Source: Desulforegulaceae bacterium (lineage in GTDB: Bacteria; Desulfobacterota; Desulfobacteria; Desulfobacterales; JACKCP01). Taken from it: a DNA stretch of 64,000 bases. The DNA lies in NCBI GenBank assembly GCA_034006035.1, contig JAVETN010000001.1:344532-408531 (forward strand), given 5' to 3'. Shown in pieces: positions 16,175-26,747 of this stretch (position 1 is the stretch's first letter; each line of letters starts with the position of its first letter). Both the position numbers and the translations under genes were made by a program. Below the pieces are notes generated by a model. It was not told where the DNA came from. It ran no database searches and saw only the letters and a program-made list of their open reading frames with translations.

Positions 16175-17032
16175 GTGGCTCTTCGTGACTATTCTTACTC
16201 AGTTTGGTGGAATTTAATTCTTATTACAACAGGGTCGGTACTTTTTTCCTATGGATTAAAAGCAATAGCTGTTCCCCATGGATTTGTTCCTGGTGGTTTG
16301 TTTGGGTTTGCCACTCTGGCTTACTATTTTTCAGGGACCCTTACTCCAGGGCTCTGGTTTATAGTTTTAAGTATTCCTCTTGTTGTTATTGGGTTTATAT
16401 ATATAAGCAAAAGATTTATGGCTTATACATTATATGCCACCATAGCTCTTACCATAGCCTATGAACTAATAACCCATGATACAGGAATTGTTAACCAGTT
16501 TTATGCTGCTTTGACTTCAGGAGTGATTTGCGGAATAGGAGCAGGAATTGTTTTAAAAAGCCTTGGCTCCAACGGCGGTATAGATATAATTGCCATTATT
16601 CTTTATCAAAAGTTTAACATTGGACTTGGGAAATCCTATATGTTTTTTAATTTAATTGTTTTTGGAATCAGTTTTATGTTTATTGAGCCAGACGTAGTTA
16701 TTGCGTCAATAATTCTTGTTTTTCTTACTTCAATTTCTTTGGAATACGTTTTATCTGCCTTTAACCAGAGGAAAGTTGTTTTTATCATATCTGATTTTTC
16801 TGATTATATTGCTGATCAAGTAATAAAAAACCTTGGGGTAAGCTCAACTTTTATCAATGGATATGGTGCTTATATGAGGCAGCCTAAAAACGTTCTTATG
16901 ACAGTTATAAATAATGTTCAGCTCAAAAGACTTGAAGAAATAGTTTTTACTGAAGACGAAAATGCATTGTTTATAGTTGAAAATACTTTTAATGTTATTG
17001 GCTCTTCTTTTTCTAAAAGAAAAATTTATTAA
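16175..17032 (+). CDS. YitT family membrane protein (DUF161/DUF2179)
   Basis: 285 residues. About six predicted membrane helices (residues ~12-200) form a YitT_membrane region containing the duplicated glycine-rich motifs P-H-G-F-V-P-G-G-L-F-G and G-S-N-G-G-I-D-I-I. A soluble C-terminal DUF2179 domain follows (~205-280; G-V-S-S-T-F-I-N-G-Y-G-A-Y). The biological role of the family is unknown. I use GTG 16175, which follows CCGGAGGA by 4 bases, a near-ideal ribosome site. Probably monocistronic; tRNA-Pro lies downstream on the other strand. Confidence 0.85.
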   Translation: MALRDYSYSVWWNLILITTGSVLFSYGLKAIAVPHGFVPGGLFGFATLAYYFSGTLTPGLWFIVLSIPLVVIGFIYISKRFMAYTLYATIALTIAYELITHDTGIVNQFYAALTSGVICGIGAGIVLKSLGSNGGIDIIAIILYQKFNIGLGKSYMFFNLIVFGISFMFIEPDVVIASIILVFLTSISLEYVLSAFNQRKVVFIISDFSDYIADQVIKNLGVSSTFINGYGAYMRQPKNVLMTVINNVQLKRLEEIVFTEDENALFIVENTFNVIGSSFSKRKIY

Positions 17033-17139
17033 AATTTTTAACTCTTGGCTTGTTTAAGAAGTCAGGTCATTTAACCTAAAGAGAATATTAAGGAATGGTT
17101 TAAGTTTTTTTGTTTAAATTGGCTGGAGCTTAATTGAAT

Positions 17140-17217
<78 letters not shown>

Positions 17218-17233
17218 CTGTTATGAACAAAGA

Positions 17234-17263
17234 CTTATAGCAAGGCAGCATTTAAGTTGTCAA
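17234..17263 (-). promoter_or_regulatory. Promoter of tRNA-Pro
   Basis: On the minus strand a perfect TTGACA (17263-17258) and TATAAG (17239-17234) are 18 bases apart, placing initiation ~10 bases before the tRNA 5' end. Confidence 0.7.
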
Positions 17264-17301
17264 GATAAATTACAAGACAAATTTTAAGTGTCAGGACAAA
17301 G

Positions 17302-18174
17302 ATGGTTTTTAAAAGGCTTTTTCAATCCCTTGAAAAGGGTGATAAAATTGGTATAGCTTCTGTTTCCGGTAAAACCGATCTAAAAGCAACATTAAATGGG
17401 GAAAAATTTTTGGAAGACCTAGGATATTCCCTGGTTTACTCAGATAATATTGAAAAATCCAGAAGGTATATGTCAGGCAGTGATGATCAAAGGCTTGAGG
17501 GTTTTTTAAGCCTTTTAAGGCAAGAAGATATTAAAGGTATAATTTTTGCTAGGGGAGGATACGGGGTCTTACGAATAATTAACAGGATAGATTTTTCTGA
17601 AATTGAACAATTTAATGGTTTTTTTATGGGTTATAGTGATAATTCAATTCTTTTGAATTTGATAGCTGAGAAAACTGAAAATATTGTTTTTCATGGTCCA
17701 AATTTATCTGAATTGGAAAAATCAGATTCAGTCTTCCTTGAAAATATATTCAAAGGTAAAATTTTTAAAGAATTATCAACTAAGCCTATCTTTATTAATC
17801 CTGGCAAAGCCAGTGGAATTCTTGGAGGAGGTAATCTTACTTCCCTTTCAAGTCTTTGCGGAACAGGCTATCTTCCTGATTTTAGAAATAAGGTTTTGTT
17901 TATTGAAGATGTTAATGAGCCACCCTATAAAATTGATAGAATGCTAACTCAAATGCGTCTTTGTGGATGTTTCAGGGAGATAAGAGGAGTAGTAGCCGGC
18001 AGCTTTGAGGGATGTGGCAAGATGGAGCTTATTTTTGAAATCCTTTTGGAAAACTTCAAAAATATTCCCTTTGTTTTTTTAAATTGTTTTGGCCACGGTT
18101 CAACAAATAACCCCCTGGTGTTGGGTGAAAAGATTGAAATCGACTCATTTTCCAAAAGAGTAGTTTATGTATAA
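17302..18174 (+). CDS. LD-carboxypeptidase, peptidase family S66 (LdcA/MccF-like)
   Basis: 290 residues. S66 serine peptidases cleave the L-Lys or DAP to D-Ala bond of muropeptides during wall recycling (LdcA) or inactivate microcin C (MccF). The catalytic triad is visible: nucleophile Ser in M-G-Y-S-D-N-S, Glu in L-F-I-E-D-V-N-E, and His in C-F-G-H-G-S near the C-terminus. R-G-G-Y-G and H-G-P-N-L are further family motifs. Length is typical, and there is no signal peptide, so it should be cytoplasmic. The 3' end overlaps the serine hydrolase gene by 8 bases, suggesting coupled expression and a joint role in peptidoglycan recycling (inferred). Confidence 0.88.
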   Translation: MVFKRLFQSLEKGDKIGIASVSGKTDLKATLNGEKFLEDLGYSLVYSDNIEKSRRYMSGSDDQRLEGFLSLLRQEDIKGIIFARGGYGVLRIINRIDFSEIEQFNGFFMGYSDNSILLNLIAEKTENIVFHGPNLSELEKSDSVFLENIFKGKIFKELSTKPIFINPGKASGILGGGNLTSLSSLCGTGYLPDFRNKVLFIEDVNEPPYKIDRMLTQMRLCGCFREIRGVVAGSFEGCGKMELIFEILLENFKNIPFVFLNCFGHGSTNNPLVLGEKIEIDSFSKRVVYV

Positions 18175-19228
18175 TTTTGAAAGAGTGGACGATTTTTTTT
18201 TAAAAGCCCTTGAAAAAAAAGTCTTTACAGGAGCTTCAGTTCTTGCGGCAGAAAATTCTGAAATAATGTTTTATAAAAGTTACGGTTACAATTGTGATAA
18301 AAAAGAAGAAAAAACAACCTTAAAAACAGTTTTTGATCTTGCATCACTAACTAAACCGCTTGCTACTGCAATTTGTTTTCAATTACTTTGGCAGGAAGGG
18401 AAAATTTCTCCAGATAATTATGTTTCAAAGTTTGTTCAGGGTTTTGACAAAAATGGGAAAAATTTTATAAAGCTTGAGAATTTACTCCTTCACAATTCCG
18501 GCCTTCCAGCCCACAAACATTATTATGAAAAACTTTGTTTCCTTCCATTTGATGAAAGGGAAAATGCAAGGATTGGCTGGATATCAAGGGAGGCTTTGAT
18601 CAGTCTTCCGGGAACAAAAACCTTGTATAGTGATCTTGGCTTTATGGTTCTCAAAAACATTCTTGAAAAAGTTTCCGGGATGAATATTTCACAATATATT
18701 AAAAATAATTTTTATGACAAGGTTGGATCTGAGTTGTTTTATGGGTCAAAAATTAAAAAAAATTTAAAAGATTTTTGCTCAACCGGATTTTCATCTTTCA
18801 GGAAAAGACATCTTAAAGGCGAAGTAAATGATGACAATGCCTTTTCCATTGGAGGAGAAGACGGGCATTCAGGGCTTTTTGGTACCTGTATTGATATTCA
18901 TTGTGTTTTAAATGAGCTGGTTGGTTCATTTTTAGGAGCTGGAAATAAAGTTTTAAAAAACGATTTTACTGAAAAAATGCTCAAAATAAGAAAAAACAGA
19001 AGAGCTTTAGGTTTTGATGGAAAGTCCTATTCAAATTCTTCCTGTGGTGATTCTTTCTCATTAAATACTGTGGGACATCTTGGCTTTACCGGGACTTCTT
19101 TTTGGGTGGATCTGGAGTTTAACCGGTGGATAATATTGTTGACAAATAGGGTGTTTTGCGGGGATAACAATGAGAAAATAAAAGAGTTTAGGCCAAAGCT
19201 TCATAATTTAATCTCTAATCTGGTCTAA
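18167..19228 (+). CDS. Serine hydrolase, beta-lactamase class C / DD-peptidase fold
   Basis: 353 residues with a Beta-lactamase (PF00144) fold. The S-x-x-K motif is A-S-L-T-K-P (~residue 62), Y-x-N is replaced by Y-S-D in L-Y-S-D-L-G, and the third motif region is H-L-G-F-T-G-T. Such proteins act as DD-carboxypeptidases, esterases or amidases; it is not necessarily a resistance enzyme. No signal peptide is evident, so a cytoplasmic role next to the LD-carboxypeptidase is plausible. ATG 18167 overlaps the upstream stop by 8 bases. A strong terminator follows within 10-30 bases. Confidence 0.82.
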   Translation: MYNFERVDDFFLKALEKKVFTGASVLAAENSEIMFYKSYGYNCDKKEEKTTLKTVFDLASLTKPLATAICFQLLWQEGKISPDNYVSKFVQGFDKNGKNFIKLENLLLHNSGLPAHKHYYEKLCFLPFDERENARIGWISREALISLPGTKTLYSDLGFMVLKNILEKVSGMNISQYIKNNFYDKVGSELFYGSKIKKNLKDFCSTGFSSFRKRHLKGEVNDDNAFSIGGEDGHSGLFGTCIDIHCVLNELVGSFLGAGNKVLKNDFTEKMLKIRKNRRALGFDGKSYSNSSCGDSFSLNTVGHLGFTGTSFWVDLEFNRWIILLTNRVFCGDNNEKIKEFRPKLHNLISNLV

Positions 19229-20647
<1,419 letters not shown>

Positions 20648-20660
20648 TAATCCAAATATT

Positions 20661-21491
20661 ATGTTTTCAAGAAAAAAAATTATTAAGCCCCTGATTGTTA
20701 TATTTTTGTTTATAAACATTTCAGCCTTGATTGCTGCCGGTCGTGGAGGAGGTAAAATCCAGGGACTTGGTGCTTTCGGCCTTGATTTGTTTGGTCCGAT
20801 TGAAAAATTTATAGTAACAGGGAGCAGAAATCTGAATAAAATTTGGGATAATTACTTTGCTCTTGTGCATGTCAGAGGTAAAAACAGCCAGCTTGAAAAA
20901 GAACTTAAGTATTTTCAAGCTCGAGAAACTAAACATTCAGAGCTTATGCTTGAAAATGAAAGACTTAGAGAACTCCTTAAATTTGGTAAAAAACTTAAAT
21001 CTGAATATATAGCAGCTGAAGTTGTGGGAAGGGATTCTGGAAAATGGTTTGATACAATTATTTTGAACAGGGGCAGGAAGTCCGGTGTTTTAGTCAGCTG
21101 TCCTGTTATAGTTCCAGAAGGAATAGTAGGGCAGGTTGTCAGTGTTTCTAAAAATTACTCGAAAGTACTTCTTGTTACTGACAGAATGAGTGGGGTGGAT
21201 TGCCTGGTTCAAAGCTCCAGAGGCAGAGGGGTTGTTTCTGGAACTGGTGAAAACATTTGTTTGTTCAAATATTTTCTGAGAAAATTTGAAGTCAAGCCAG
21301 GGGATCATCTGATTACCTCAGGGATGGATAAAATTTTTCCAAAAGGACTGAGGGTCGGGGAAGTAATCAATGTAAAACGCAGGGATTCTGGAATTTTTCA
21401 AGATGTGGAAGTAAGGCCTTTTGTAGATTTTGAAAGGCTGGAGGAAGTTCTTATTCTTTTTAATCCCTCGCCTGAAAGAAAAGATGGCTGA
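20661..21491 (+). CDS. mreC: Rod shape-determining protein MreC
   Basis: 276 residues: one N-terminal membrane helix (~8-26), a coiled coil (~65-100, with L-E-K-E-L and E-N-E-R-L-R-E-L-L-K) and a periplasmic double beta-barrel (~115-270). The coiled coil followed by V-V-G-R-D-S-G-K-W-F-D is typical of the family. MreC links MreB to PBP2 and RodA through the membrane. It sits 13 bases after mreB and overlaps mreD by 8 bases. Confidence 0.93.
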   Translation: MFSRKKIIKPLIVIFLFINISALIAAGRGGGKIQGLGAFGLDLFGPIEKFIVTGSRNLNKIWDNYFALVHVRGKNSQLEKELKYFQARETKHSELMLENERLRELLKFGKKLKSEYIAAEVVGRDSGKWFDTIILNRGRKSGVLVSCPVIVPEGIVGQVVSVSKNYSKVLLVTDRMSGVDCLVQSSRGRGVVSGTGENICLFKYFLRKFEVKPGDHLITSGMDKIFPKGLRVGEVINVKRRDSGIFQDVEVRPFVDFERLEEVLILFNPSPERKDG

Positions 21492-22008
21492 TATTTTTTT
21501 TAATATTTTTTTCTTTTCATTTCTTATTTTAATCCAATCATTTTTTTTAAACAATTTTGGATTTTACGATATTCTTCTTCCTTGGATATTTTATTATTAT
21601 TATATTTCAGATAATGATTTTAAGGTTTTTTTTATTTGTCTGCTTGCTGGATACCTGAAAGATTCTTTGTCTGGTGGGGCTTTTGGCGTTTATCTGTCTT
21701 CATATTTATGGTTTTTTTTTATGATCAAACTCAGTTCTTCATACTTGAATCTTGGTAATAGAATTTTTATAATATGCTTTGGAGTAGCTGGTGTTATTAT
21801 CAATTGCTTTTTTATCTTTGTTTCAAATTATCAATGTTTTTTTGATTCAAGTTTTAGGCAAAAAGCTTTTAATTCTTTTTTAAATGAAATTTTATATTGT
21901 GTTTTTACTTTTATTTTTTTGTTTTATTTTTTTATCAGAGTAAGAGAGTTTGGACTTATGTTTAAAGCCTTTGTTGAAAGAAAACTGGCTCAGTTGTCAA
22001 GGATATAG
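21484..22008 (+). CDS. mreD: Rod shape-determining membrane protein MreD
   Basis: 174 residues, almost entirely hydrophobic with about five predicted helices, and very rich in Phe, as expected for MreD of AT-rich genomes. The G-Y-L-K-D-S-L-S-G-G-A-F-G motif matches the family's conserved G-x-x-x-D-x-x-x-G. I set the start at ATG 21484 rather than the longer frame at 21430, because the 8-base overlap with the mreC stop repeats the arrangement seen at mrdA/rodA. Confidence 0.85.
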   Translation: MADIFFNIFFFSFLILIQSFFLNNFGFYDILLPWIFYYYYISDNDFKVFFICLLAGYLKDSLSGGAFGVYLSSYLWFFFMIKLSSSYLNLGNRIFIICFGVAGVIINCFFIFVSNYQCFFDSSFRQKAFNSFLNEILYCVFTFIFLFYFFIRVREFGLMFKAFVERKLAQLSRI

Positions 22009-22010
22009 CT

Positions 22011-23843
22011 GTGGTTGTTCGTATTGATGGAAATCCCGAGCCTGAATGGTTTAGAGCCAGACTCAATTTTTTTTTAATATGGATAAGTGTGGCTTTTTTT
22101 ATTCTGGGAATTAGGCTTTTTTGGCTTCAAGTTATCAAAGGTGAAACTTATAGAAAACTTTCATTAAACAATAGTGTTCGAATCCAAAGGCTTATTCCGG
22201 CAAGGGGGCTTATTTTTGACAGGAATGGAAAGCTTATTGTGGACAATAGACCTTCCTTCAATGTTAGAGTTGTTCCTAAGGATGTAGGTTCAATTGATGA
22301 ACTTTTAATAACTCTTGGTAAAATAATAGAAATAAACCCTGGAATAGGAAAGGAACTTAAAAAAGCCCTTATATATAGTCCTTTCAAGTCTGTTACTCTC
22401 GCAAATGATGTTGACAGGGACATTGTTGCTAAAATAGAAATCAATCAGTTTTTTTTGCCAGGTGTATATATTAGTGTTGAGCCGAAAAGAGATTATCTTT
22501 ATCCTGGAACAGCCTCACATCTTATAGGATATCTTGGAGAGACGGACACGGATTTTCTTAAGAAAAAAAGTGATATTCCCCTAAGAATTGGTGATTATGT
22601 AGGGAAGTCAGGAGTTGAGAAAAAGTTTGAAGACTACCTGAGAGGTGTGTACGGTGGAGCTCAGGTTGAAGTAAACGCAAGAGGAAAGATCATGAAGGTT
22701 CTCAATGAATTGCCTGCTGTTCCGGGTAACAACCTTCACCTTACAATAGATCTTGAGCTTCAGAAATATGCGGTTGAACTTCTTGGGGAAGAGGCAGGAG
22801 CTGTTGTGGCCATGGATCCTTACTCAGGTGAAATTTTGTGTATGGTAAGCACCCCTTCTTTTAATGAAAACCTTTTTGTTACAGGTATGAGTGAAGCCCA
22901 ATGGAAGGAGCTTGTAAATAATCCTCTAAGACCTCTTGAAAACAAGGCTATTCAAGGTAAATATCCTCCCGGTTCAATTTTTAAAATGATTCCGGCAGCA
23001 GCTGGCCTTGTTGAAGGAATTATAGGACCTGAAGAAAAACACTTTTGCTCAGGCAGATATTTTTACGGAGACAGGTTTTTTAGGTGCTGGAACAGCTATG
23101 GGCATGGAAACATAGATGTTAAGCAGGCTCTTATTGAGTCTTGCGATGTTTATTTTTATAAGCTTGGTGTGAAGCTTGGTGTTGATAAGCTTGCTGAATA
23201 TTCCAAACTTTTTGGTCTTGGCAGCAAAACAGGAATAGAAATTGAAAATGAAGAAGCAGGGCTTGTTCCAGACTCAAAGTGGAAGATGCAAAGATTAGGA
23301 AAGAGCTGGCAGGGCGGAGAAACTCTTTCAGTAATTATAGGTCAGGGATATAGTCTTGTAACTCCTCTCCAAATGGCTGTAATGACATCTGTGTTTGCAA
23401 ATGGGGGGAGTCTTGTAAAGCCTTTTCTTGTAAAAAAAATAGTTGATTCTAAGGGCTTTGTGGTAAAAGAAACAGCTGGAAGTAAAAAACAAGAACTTGG
23501 CATTCAGAAAGAATATCTTAAACTTATAGATGAAGGGCTTGATCTTGTGGTAAATTCTAGTCCAGGAACAGGCTATTCTGTCAGATCCGACAAAATAAGG
23601 ATAGCTGGTAAAACAGGAACTGCTCAGGTTGTCAGCAGTGAAAAATATAAAATGAATAAGGGGAAGAAAAAAAATTGGCTGCCCCATGCCTGGTTTATAG
23701 CTTTTGCTCCTGTGGAAAATCCTAAGATTGCTGTTGCTGTCTTGGTGGAACATGGAGAACATGGTTCAAGAACTGCAGCTCCCATTGCAAAAAAAATAAT
23801 TGAAAAACATTTTTTTGATGAAGAGCAAGAAGCAAATGATTGA
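22011..23843 (+). CDS. mrdA: Penicillin-binding protein 2 (peptidoglycan DD-transpeptidase MrdA)
   Basis: 610 residues. One N-terminal membrane helix (~17-40), the PBP dimerisation or pedestal domain (~55-230), then the transpeptidase domain. Catalytic motifs: S322-x-x-K325 (P-G-S-I-F-K), S377-C-D379, and K534-T-G-T537. It cross-links peptidoglycan during elongation, paired with RodA. GTG 22011 follows mreD by 2 bases, with AAGGA ~9 bases upstream. The 3' end overlaps rodA by 8 bases. Confidence 0.95.
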   Translation: MVVRIDGNPEPEWFRARLNFFLIWISVAFFILGIRLFWLQVIKGETYRKLSLNNSVRIQRLIPARGLIFDRNGKLIVDNRPSFNVRVVPKDVGSIDELLITLGKIIEINPGIGKELKKALIYSPFKSVTLANDVDRDIVAKIEINQFFLPGVYISVEPKRDYLYPGTASHLIGYLGETDTDFLKKKSDIPLRIGDYVGKSGVEKKFEDYLRGVYGGAQVEVNARGKIMKVLNELPAVPGNNLHLTIDLELQKYAVELLGEEAGAVVAMDPYSGEILCMVSTPSFNENLFVTGMSEAQWKELVNNPLRPLENKAIQGKYPPGSIFKMIPAAAGLVEGIIGPEEKHFCSGRYFYGDRFFRCWNSYGHGNIDVKQALIESCDVYFYKLGVKLGVDKLAEYSKLFGLGSKTGIEIENEEAGLVPDSKWKMQRLGKSWQGGETLSVIIGQGYSLVTPLQMAVMTSVFANGGSLVKPFLVKKIVDSKGFVVKETAGSKKQELGIQKEYLKLIDEGLDLVVNSSPGTGYSVRSDKIRIAGKTGTAQVVSSEKYKMNKGKKKNWLPHAWFIAFAPVENPKIAVAVLVEHGEHGSRTAAPIAKKIIEKHFFDEEQEAND

Positions 23844-24942
23844 TAAAAGGGTGTTTGCTAATTTTGACTGGGTTTTGTTTGTGCTGATCCTGGTTCTTTT
23901 CTTTATAAGTCTTGGTGAAATATACAGTGCTACCCACAAAGAAGGCGTTGTTTATGGCTCGGATTTTGTTTTAAAACAGGGCATATGGTTTTTTGCAGGG
24001 CTTTTATTGTTTTTTGTTTTGGGAATTGTTGATTACCATTTTTATGAAAGATGGAGTCTTTTTTTTTATTGGGCAGTTAATCTTTGCCTTATTTATGTTC
24101 TTTATGAAGGTAAATTGGCTGGTGGTTCTCAAAGATGGATTTCTTTTGGAATTATAAATTTTCAGCCTTCTGAACTTTCAAAAATTTCCCTTGTGCTTGT
24201 ACTTGCAAGACATTTTTCTAAAAATATTTTTATGGGAGGGGTGGGATTTAAATCTCTGGCGTTGCCCATCATGTATACAATGATCCCCTTTTTTTTAATT
24301 TTGAAGCAGCCAGATCTTGGCACTGCTGGGATTCTTGTTTTTATTGCCTCTTTGGTGATTTTGTTTGTTAAGGTTGAGAAAAAAACTCTTTTATCTTTGG
24401 TTGGTGGAATGGGTTTTGGTGGTGTTGTTTTTTATTTTTTTTTTCTTAAGGAGTATCAAAAGGAAAGGATAATTAGTTTTTTAAATCCAGGCCAAGATCC
24501 TCTTGGTGCAGGTTACCATATAATTCAATCAAAAATTGCAATCGGTTCAGGGATGTTTTATGGGAAAGGTTATTGCCACGGAACTCAGAATGCATTGTCT
24601 TTTCTTCCAGAACAGCACACAGATTTTATTTTTTCAGTGTTTGCCGAGGAATGGGGGTTTCTTGGGAGTATAATTTTTCTATCCCTTTATTTTTTTATTC
24701 TTGTATGGGGGCTTAAAATAGCGGGAAGCTGTCGCAATAAGTTTGGTATTATTGTTTCAGTTGGTGTTGTATCTATGGTTTTTTGGCAGCTCTTTATAAA
24801 CCTTGGGATGGTTATGGGTATTTTCCCTGTTGTGGGTATGCCTCTTCCTCTTATAAGTTATGGAGGAACATCTGTTATAACAATTATGTCTGCAATGGGA
24901 ATTCTTATGAGTGTAAGCATGAGAAATTTTATGCCAAGATAA
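23836..24942 (+). CDS. rodA: Rod shape-determining SEDS glycosyltransferase RodA
   Basis: About 368 residues with ~10 predicted helices; a SEDS-family peptidoglycan polymerase. Conserved segments include G-S-Q-R-W-I, F-Q-P-S-E-L, K-Q-P-D-L-G-T, L-P-E-Q-H-T-D-F-I-F and the C-terminal P-L-P-L-I-S-Y-G-G-T-S. I take ATG 23836 (8-base overlap with mrdA) as start; upstream in-frame ATGs at 23800 and 23818 would add 6-12 basic residues. Distinguished from FtsW, which is present in the dcw cluster, by its place next to PBP2. Confidence 0.93.
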   Translation: MIDKRVFANFDWVLFVLILVLFFISLGEIYSATHKEGVVYGSDFVLKQGIWFFAGLLLFFVLGIVDYHFYERWSLFFYWAVNLCLIYVLYEGKLAGGSQRWISFGIINFQPSELSKISLVLVLARHFSKNIFMGGVGFKSLALPIMYTMIPFFLILKQPDLGTAGILVFIASLVILFVKVEKKTLLSLVGGMGFGGVVFYFFFLKEYQKERIISFLNPGQDPLGAGYHIIQSKIAIGSGMFYGKGYCHGTQNALSFLPEQHTDFIFSVFAEEWGFLGSIIFLSLYFFILVWGLKIAGSCRNKFGIIVSVGVVSMVFWQLFINLGMVMGIFPVVGMPLPLISYGGTSVITIMSAMGILMSVSMRNFMPR

Positions 24943-25183
24943 AATAGTTACGAAGCCTTGAATAAATTAAAGATTTTGAGTAAAAAAGAAAAATAAAAAT
25001 GATATTAAAAAAATACAAAGTCAAATTAGGTAAATTAAAGAATTAGTCGCTTAATTTTGATTTAGAATCCTTAATAAAGCCGGATTTCCCAAAAACAAAT
25101 TGACACTTTAAGCCAAAAGGTGGTAGGGCGAGACTTAAAAAACAATTGTTAATAATTTTAATAGAGGTTTTCAGGGGGGGGTT

Positions 25184-25618
25184 ATGTCTGTTGATATTAG
25201 CCTGAATAGTTCAGTTATTATTCAGATTGTCAATTTTGTGGTATTGATTATTGTGTTAAATATAGTTCTTTATAAGCCTGTAAGAGGTATTCTTGCTAAA
25301 AGAAAGAAGGTGGTTGACTCTCTTTCAGATGATGCAGAAAAAGCGGTGTTTAATGCAAAACAAGGCGAAATTGAATTTCGTGAAAATATTAAGTCAGCAA
25401 GAATTGAAGGTGCCAGGAAAAAAAATGAAATCATAGAAAAAGCCTCTGAAGATGAAAGTAAAGTTTTGTCTCAGCTTCAGAAAGATTCAATGGCAAAGTT
25501 TAATGAAGTCAAAGTGAAAATAAGTAATGAAACTGAAGCTGCTAGAGCTTCATTGGAAAAAGATATTGGTGAATTTGCCTCACAAATTGCAAAAAAAGTT
25601 TTGGGGAGGGTTATTTGA
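25184..25618 (+). CDS. atpF': F1Fo ATP synthase subunit b'
   Basis: 144 residues: one N-terminal membrane helix (~10-30) then a long charged helix forming the peripheral stalk. It is the first gene of the operon. A run of eight G (25174-25181) acts as an unusually G-rich ribosome site 2 bases from ATG 25184. The 241-base gap after rodA contains a perfect TTGACA at 25100-25105 but a poor -10, so the operon promoter is uncertain. Two different b-type genes (b' and b) indicate a heterodimeric stalk, as in many Desulfobacterota and phototrophs. Confidence 0.88.
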   Translation: MSVDISLNSSVIIQIVNFVVLIIVLNIVLYKPVRGILAKRKKVVDSLSDDAEKAVFNAKQGEIEFRENIKSARIEGARKKNEIIEKASEDESKVLSQLQKDSMAKFNEVKVKISNETEAARASLEKDIGEFASQIAKKVLGRVI

Positions 25619-26196
25619 TGAAGATTGGGAAAATTGTTTTTTTTCTCCTTCTTCTGCTGTTGGTTTCGGCTGCAGCTGTTTCAGCAAGTGCAGGAGGAAC
25701 TGAGGGCGGATCCCACGGAGGCGGATGGGGAACCATAGATAGTTACAAGCTGCTTAACTTTGCAGTTCTTGTGTCTGTTTTATTTGTGCTTTTAAGGAAG
25801 CCTGTTTCTAATTTTTTTTCCCAGCGAATTGAAAATCTTAAGTTGGAAATTTCAGAGCTTGAATTAAAAAAAGAAGAAGCTGAAAAGGAATTGCACAAAT
25901 TTCAGAAAAAAATGGAATCCCTTGAAGAAGAAGTAAAGACAATAGTCGATACCTACGTGGAGCAAGGAGAAAAAGCTAGAGAGAAGATTATTGCCGAGGC
26001 AAAAATTTCGGCTGAAAAGCTTCAAATTCAGGCAGAAAGAAAAATTGAGCAGGAGTTTAAACTGGCCAGAGAATCGCTTTCAAGAGAGATTGTAGAAAAA
26101 GCAGTTTTAGAAGCGGAAAAACTGATCAGAGAAAACATCACTGAAGAAGATCAGGAAAAAATTGTTTCTGACTATATCAGAAAGGTGGTGGCATAA
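25618..26196 (+). CDS. atpF: F1Fo ATP synthase subunit b
   Basis: 192 residues. The first ~25 residues are a hydrophobic signal-like segment ending A-A-A-V-S-A-S-A, followed by a Gly/His-rich stretch, a second hydrophobic segment (~40-60) and then a long Glu/Lys-rich coiled coil. ATG 25618 overlaps the upstream stop by one base, with GGGGAGG ~9 bases before. The extra N-terminal hydrophobic segment is also seen in Desulfobacterota b subunits, from memory, and may be a cleaved signal. Confidence 0.87.
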   Translation: MKIGKIVFFLLLLLLVSAAAVSASAGGTEGGSHGGGWGTIDSYKLLNFAVLVSVLFVLLRKPVSNFFSQRIENLKLEISELELKKEEAEKELHKFQKKMESLEEEVKTIVDTYVEQGEKAREKIIAEAKISAEKLQIQAERKIEQEFKLARESLSREIVEKAVLEAEKLIRENITEEDQEKIVSDYIRKVVA

Positions 26197-26747
26197 TGAA
26201 AAATATTGTTGTTGCAAGACGTTATGCTAAAGCACTTATACTTATTGGTCAGTCAGATGCCAAAATTGGTGATTATGCAAAGGAGATTTCTTCAATTGCT
26301 GCAGTGTTTGAGTCTAACAAAGAGCTTTCTGAATTTCTTTTGAATCCTCTTTATGGGCGTTCGGACAGGAGACAGGTTCTGCTTAATGTCATGGAAGAAC
26401 TGTCTATGTCAGAGACAATGGAATCCTTTATTATGCTTTTGTTTGACAAGGCAAGAATAGGGCTTGTTTACGAAATCAACGAAAATTACCAAAAGCTAGC
26501 AGATGAAATTAGCAATATCGGTAGAGCTGTAATTACATCTGCCTCACCTCTTTCTGAAGACATAGTTGATAAGTTAAAATCTGCTCTTTCTGCAAAAACA
26601 GGAAAGCAAATTGAGGTTGAACTTAAAAACGATCCGGAAATTATTGGTGGAATCATCACTGTTATCGGTGATCTTGTCTATGATGGAAGCATTAAAACAC
26701 AATTAGAAAATATGAAAGAATCTTTTAAAAGGGGTGAAGTAAGCTGA
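26196..26747 (+). CDS. atpH: ATP synthase subunit delta
   Basis: 183 residues, an OSCP/delta family member connecting F1 to the peripheral stalk. It begins V-A-R-R-Y-A-K-A-L as usual and carries the C-terminal I-I-G-G-I-x-x-x-I-G-D motif. Start overlaps atpF by one base (TAATG) and the stop overlaps atpA by one base, so expression is translationally coupled. Confidence 0.93.
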   Translation: MKNIVVARRYAKALILIGQSDAKIGDYAKEISSIAAVFESNKELSEFLLNPLYGRSDRRQVLLNVMEELSMSETMESFIMLLFDKARIGLVYEINENYQKLADEISNIGRAVITSASPLSEDIVDKLKSALSAKTGKQIEVELKNDPEIIGGIITVIGDLVYDGSIKTQLENMKESFKRGEVS

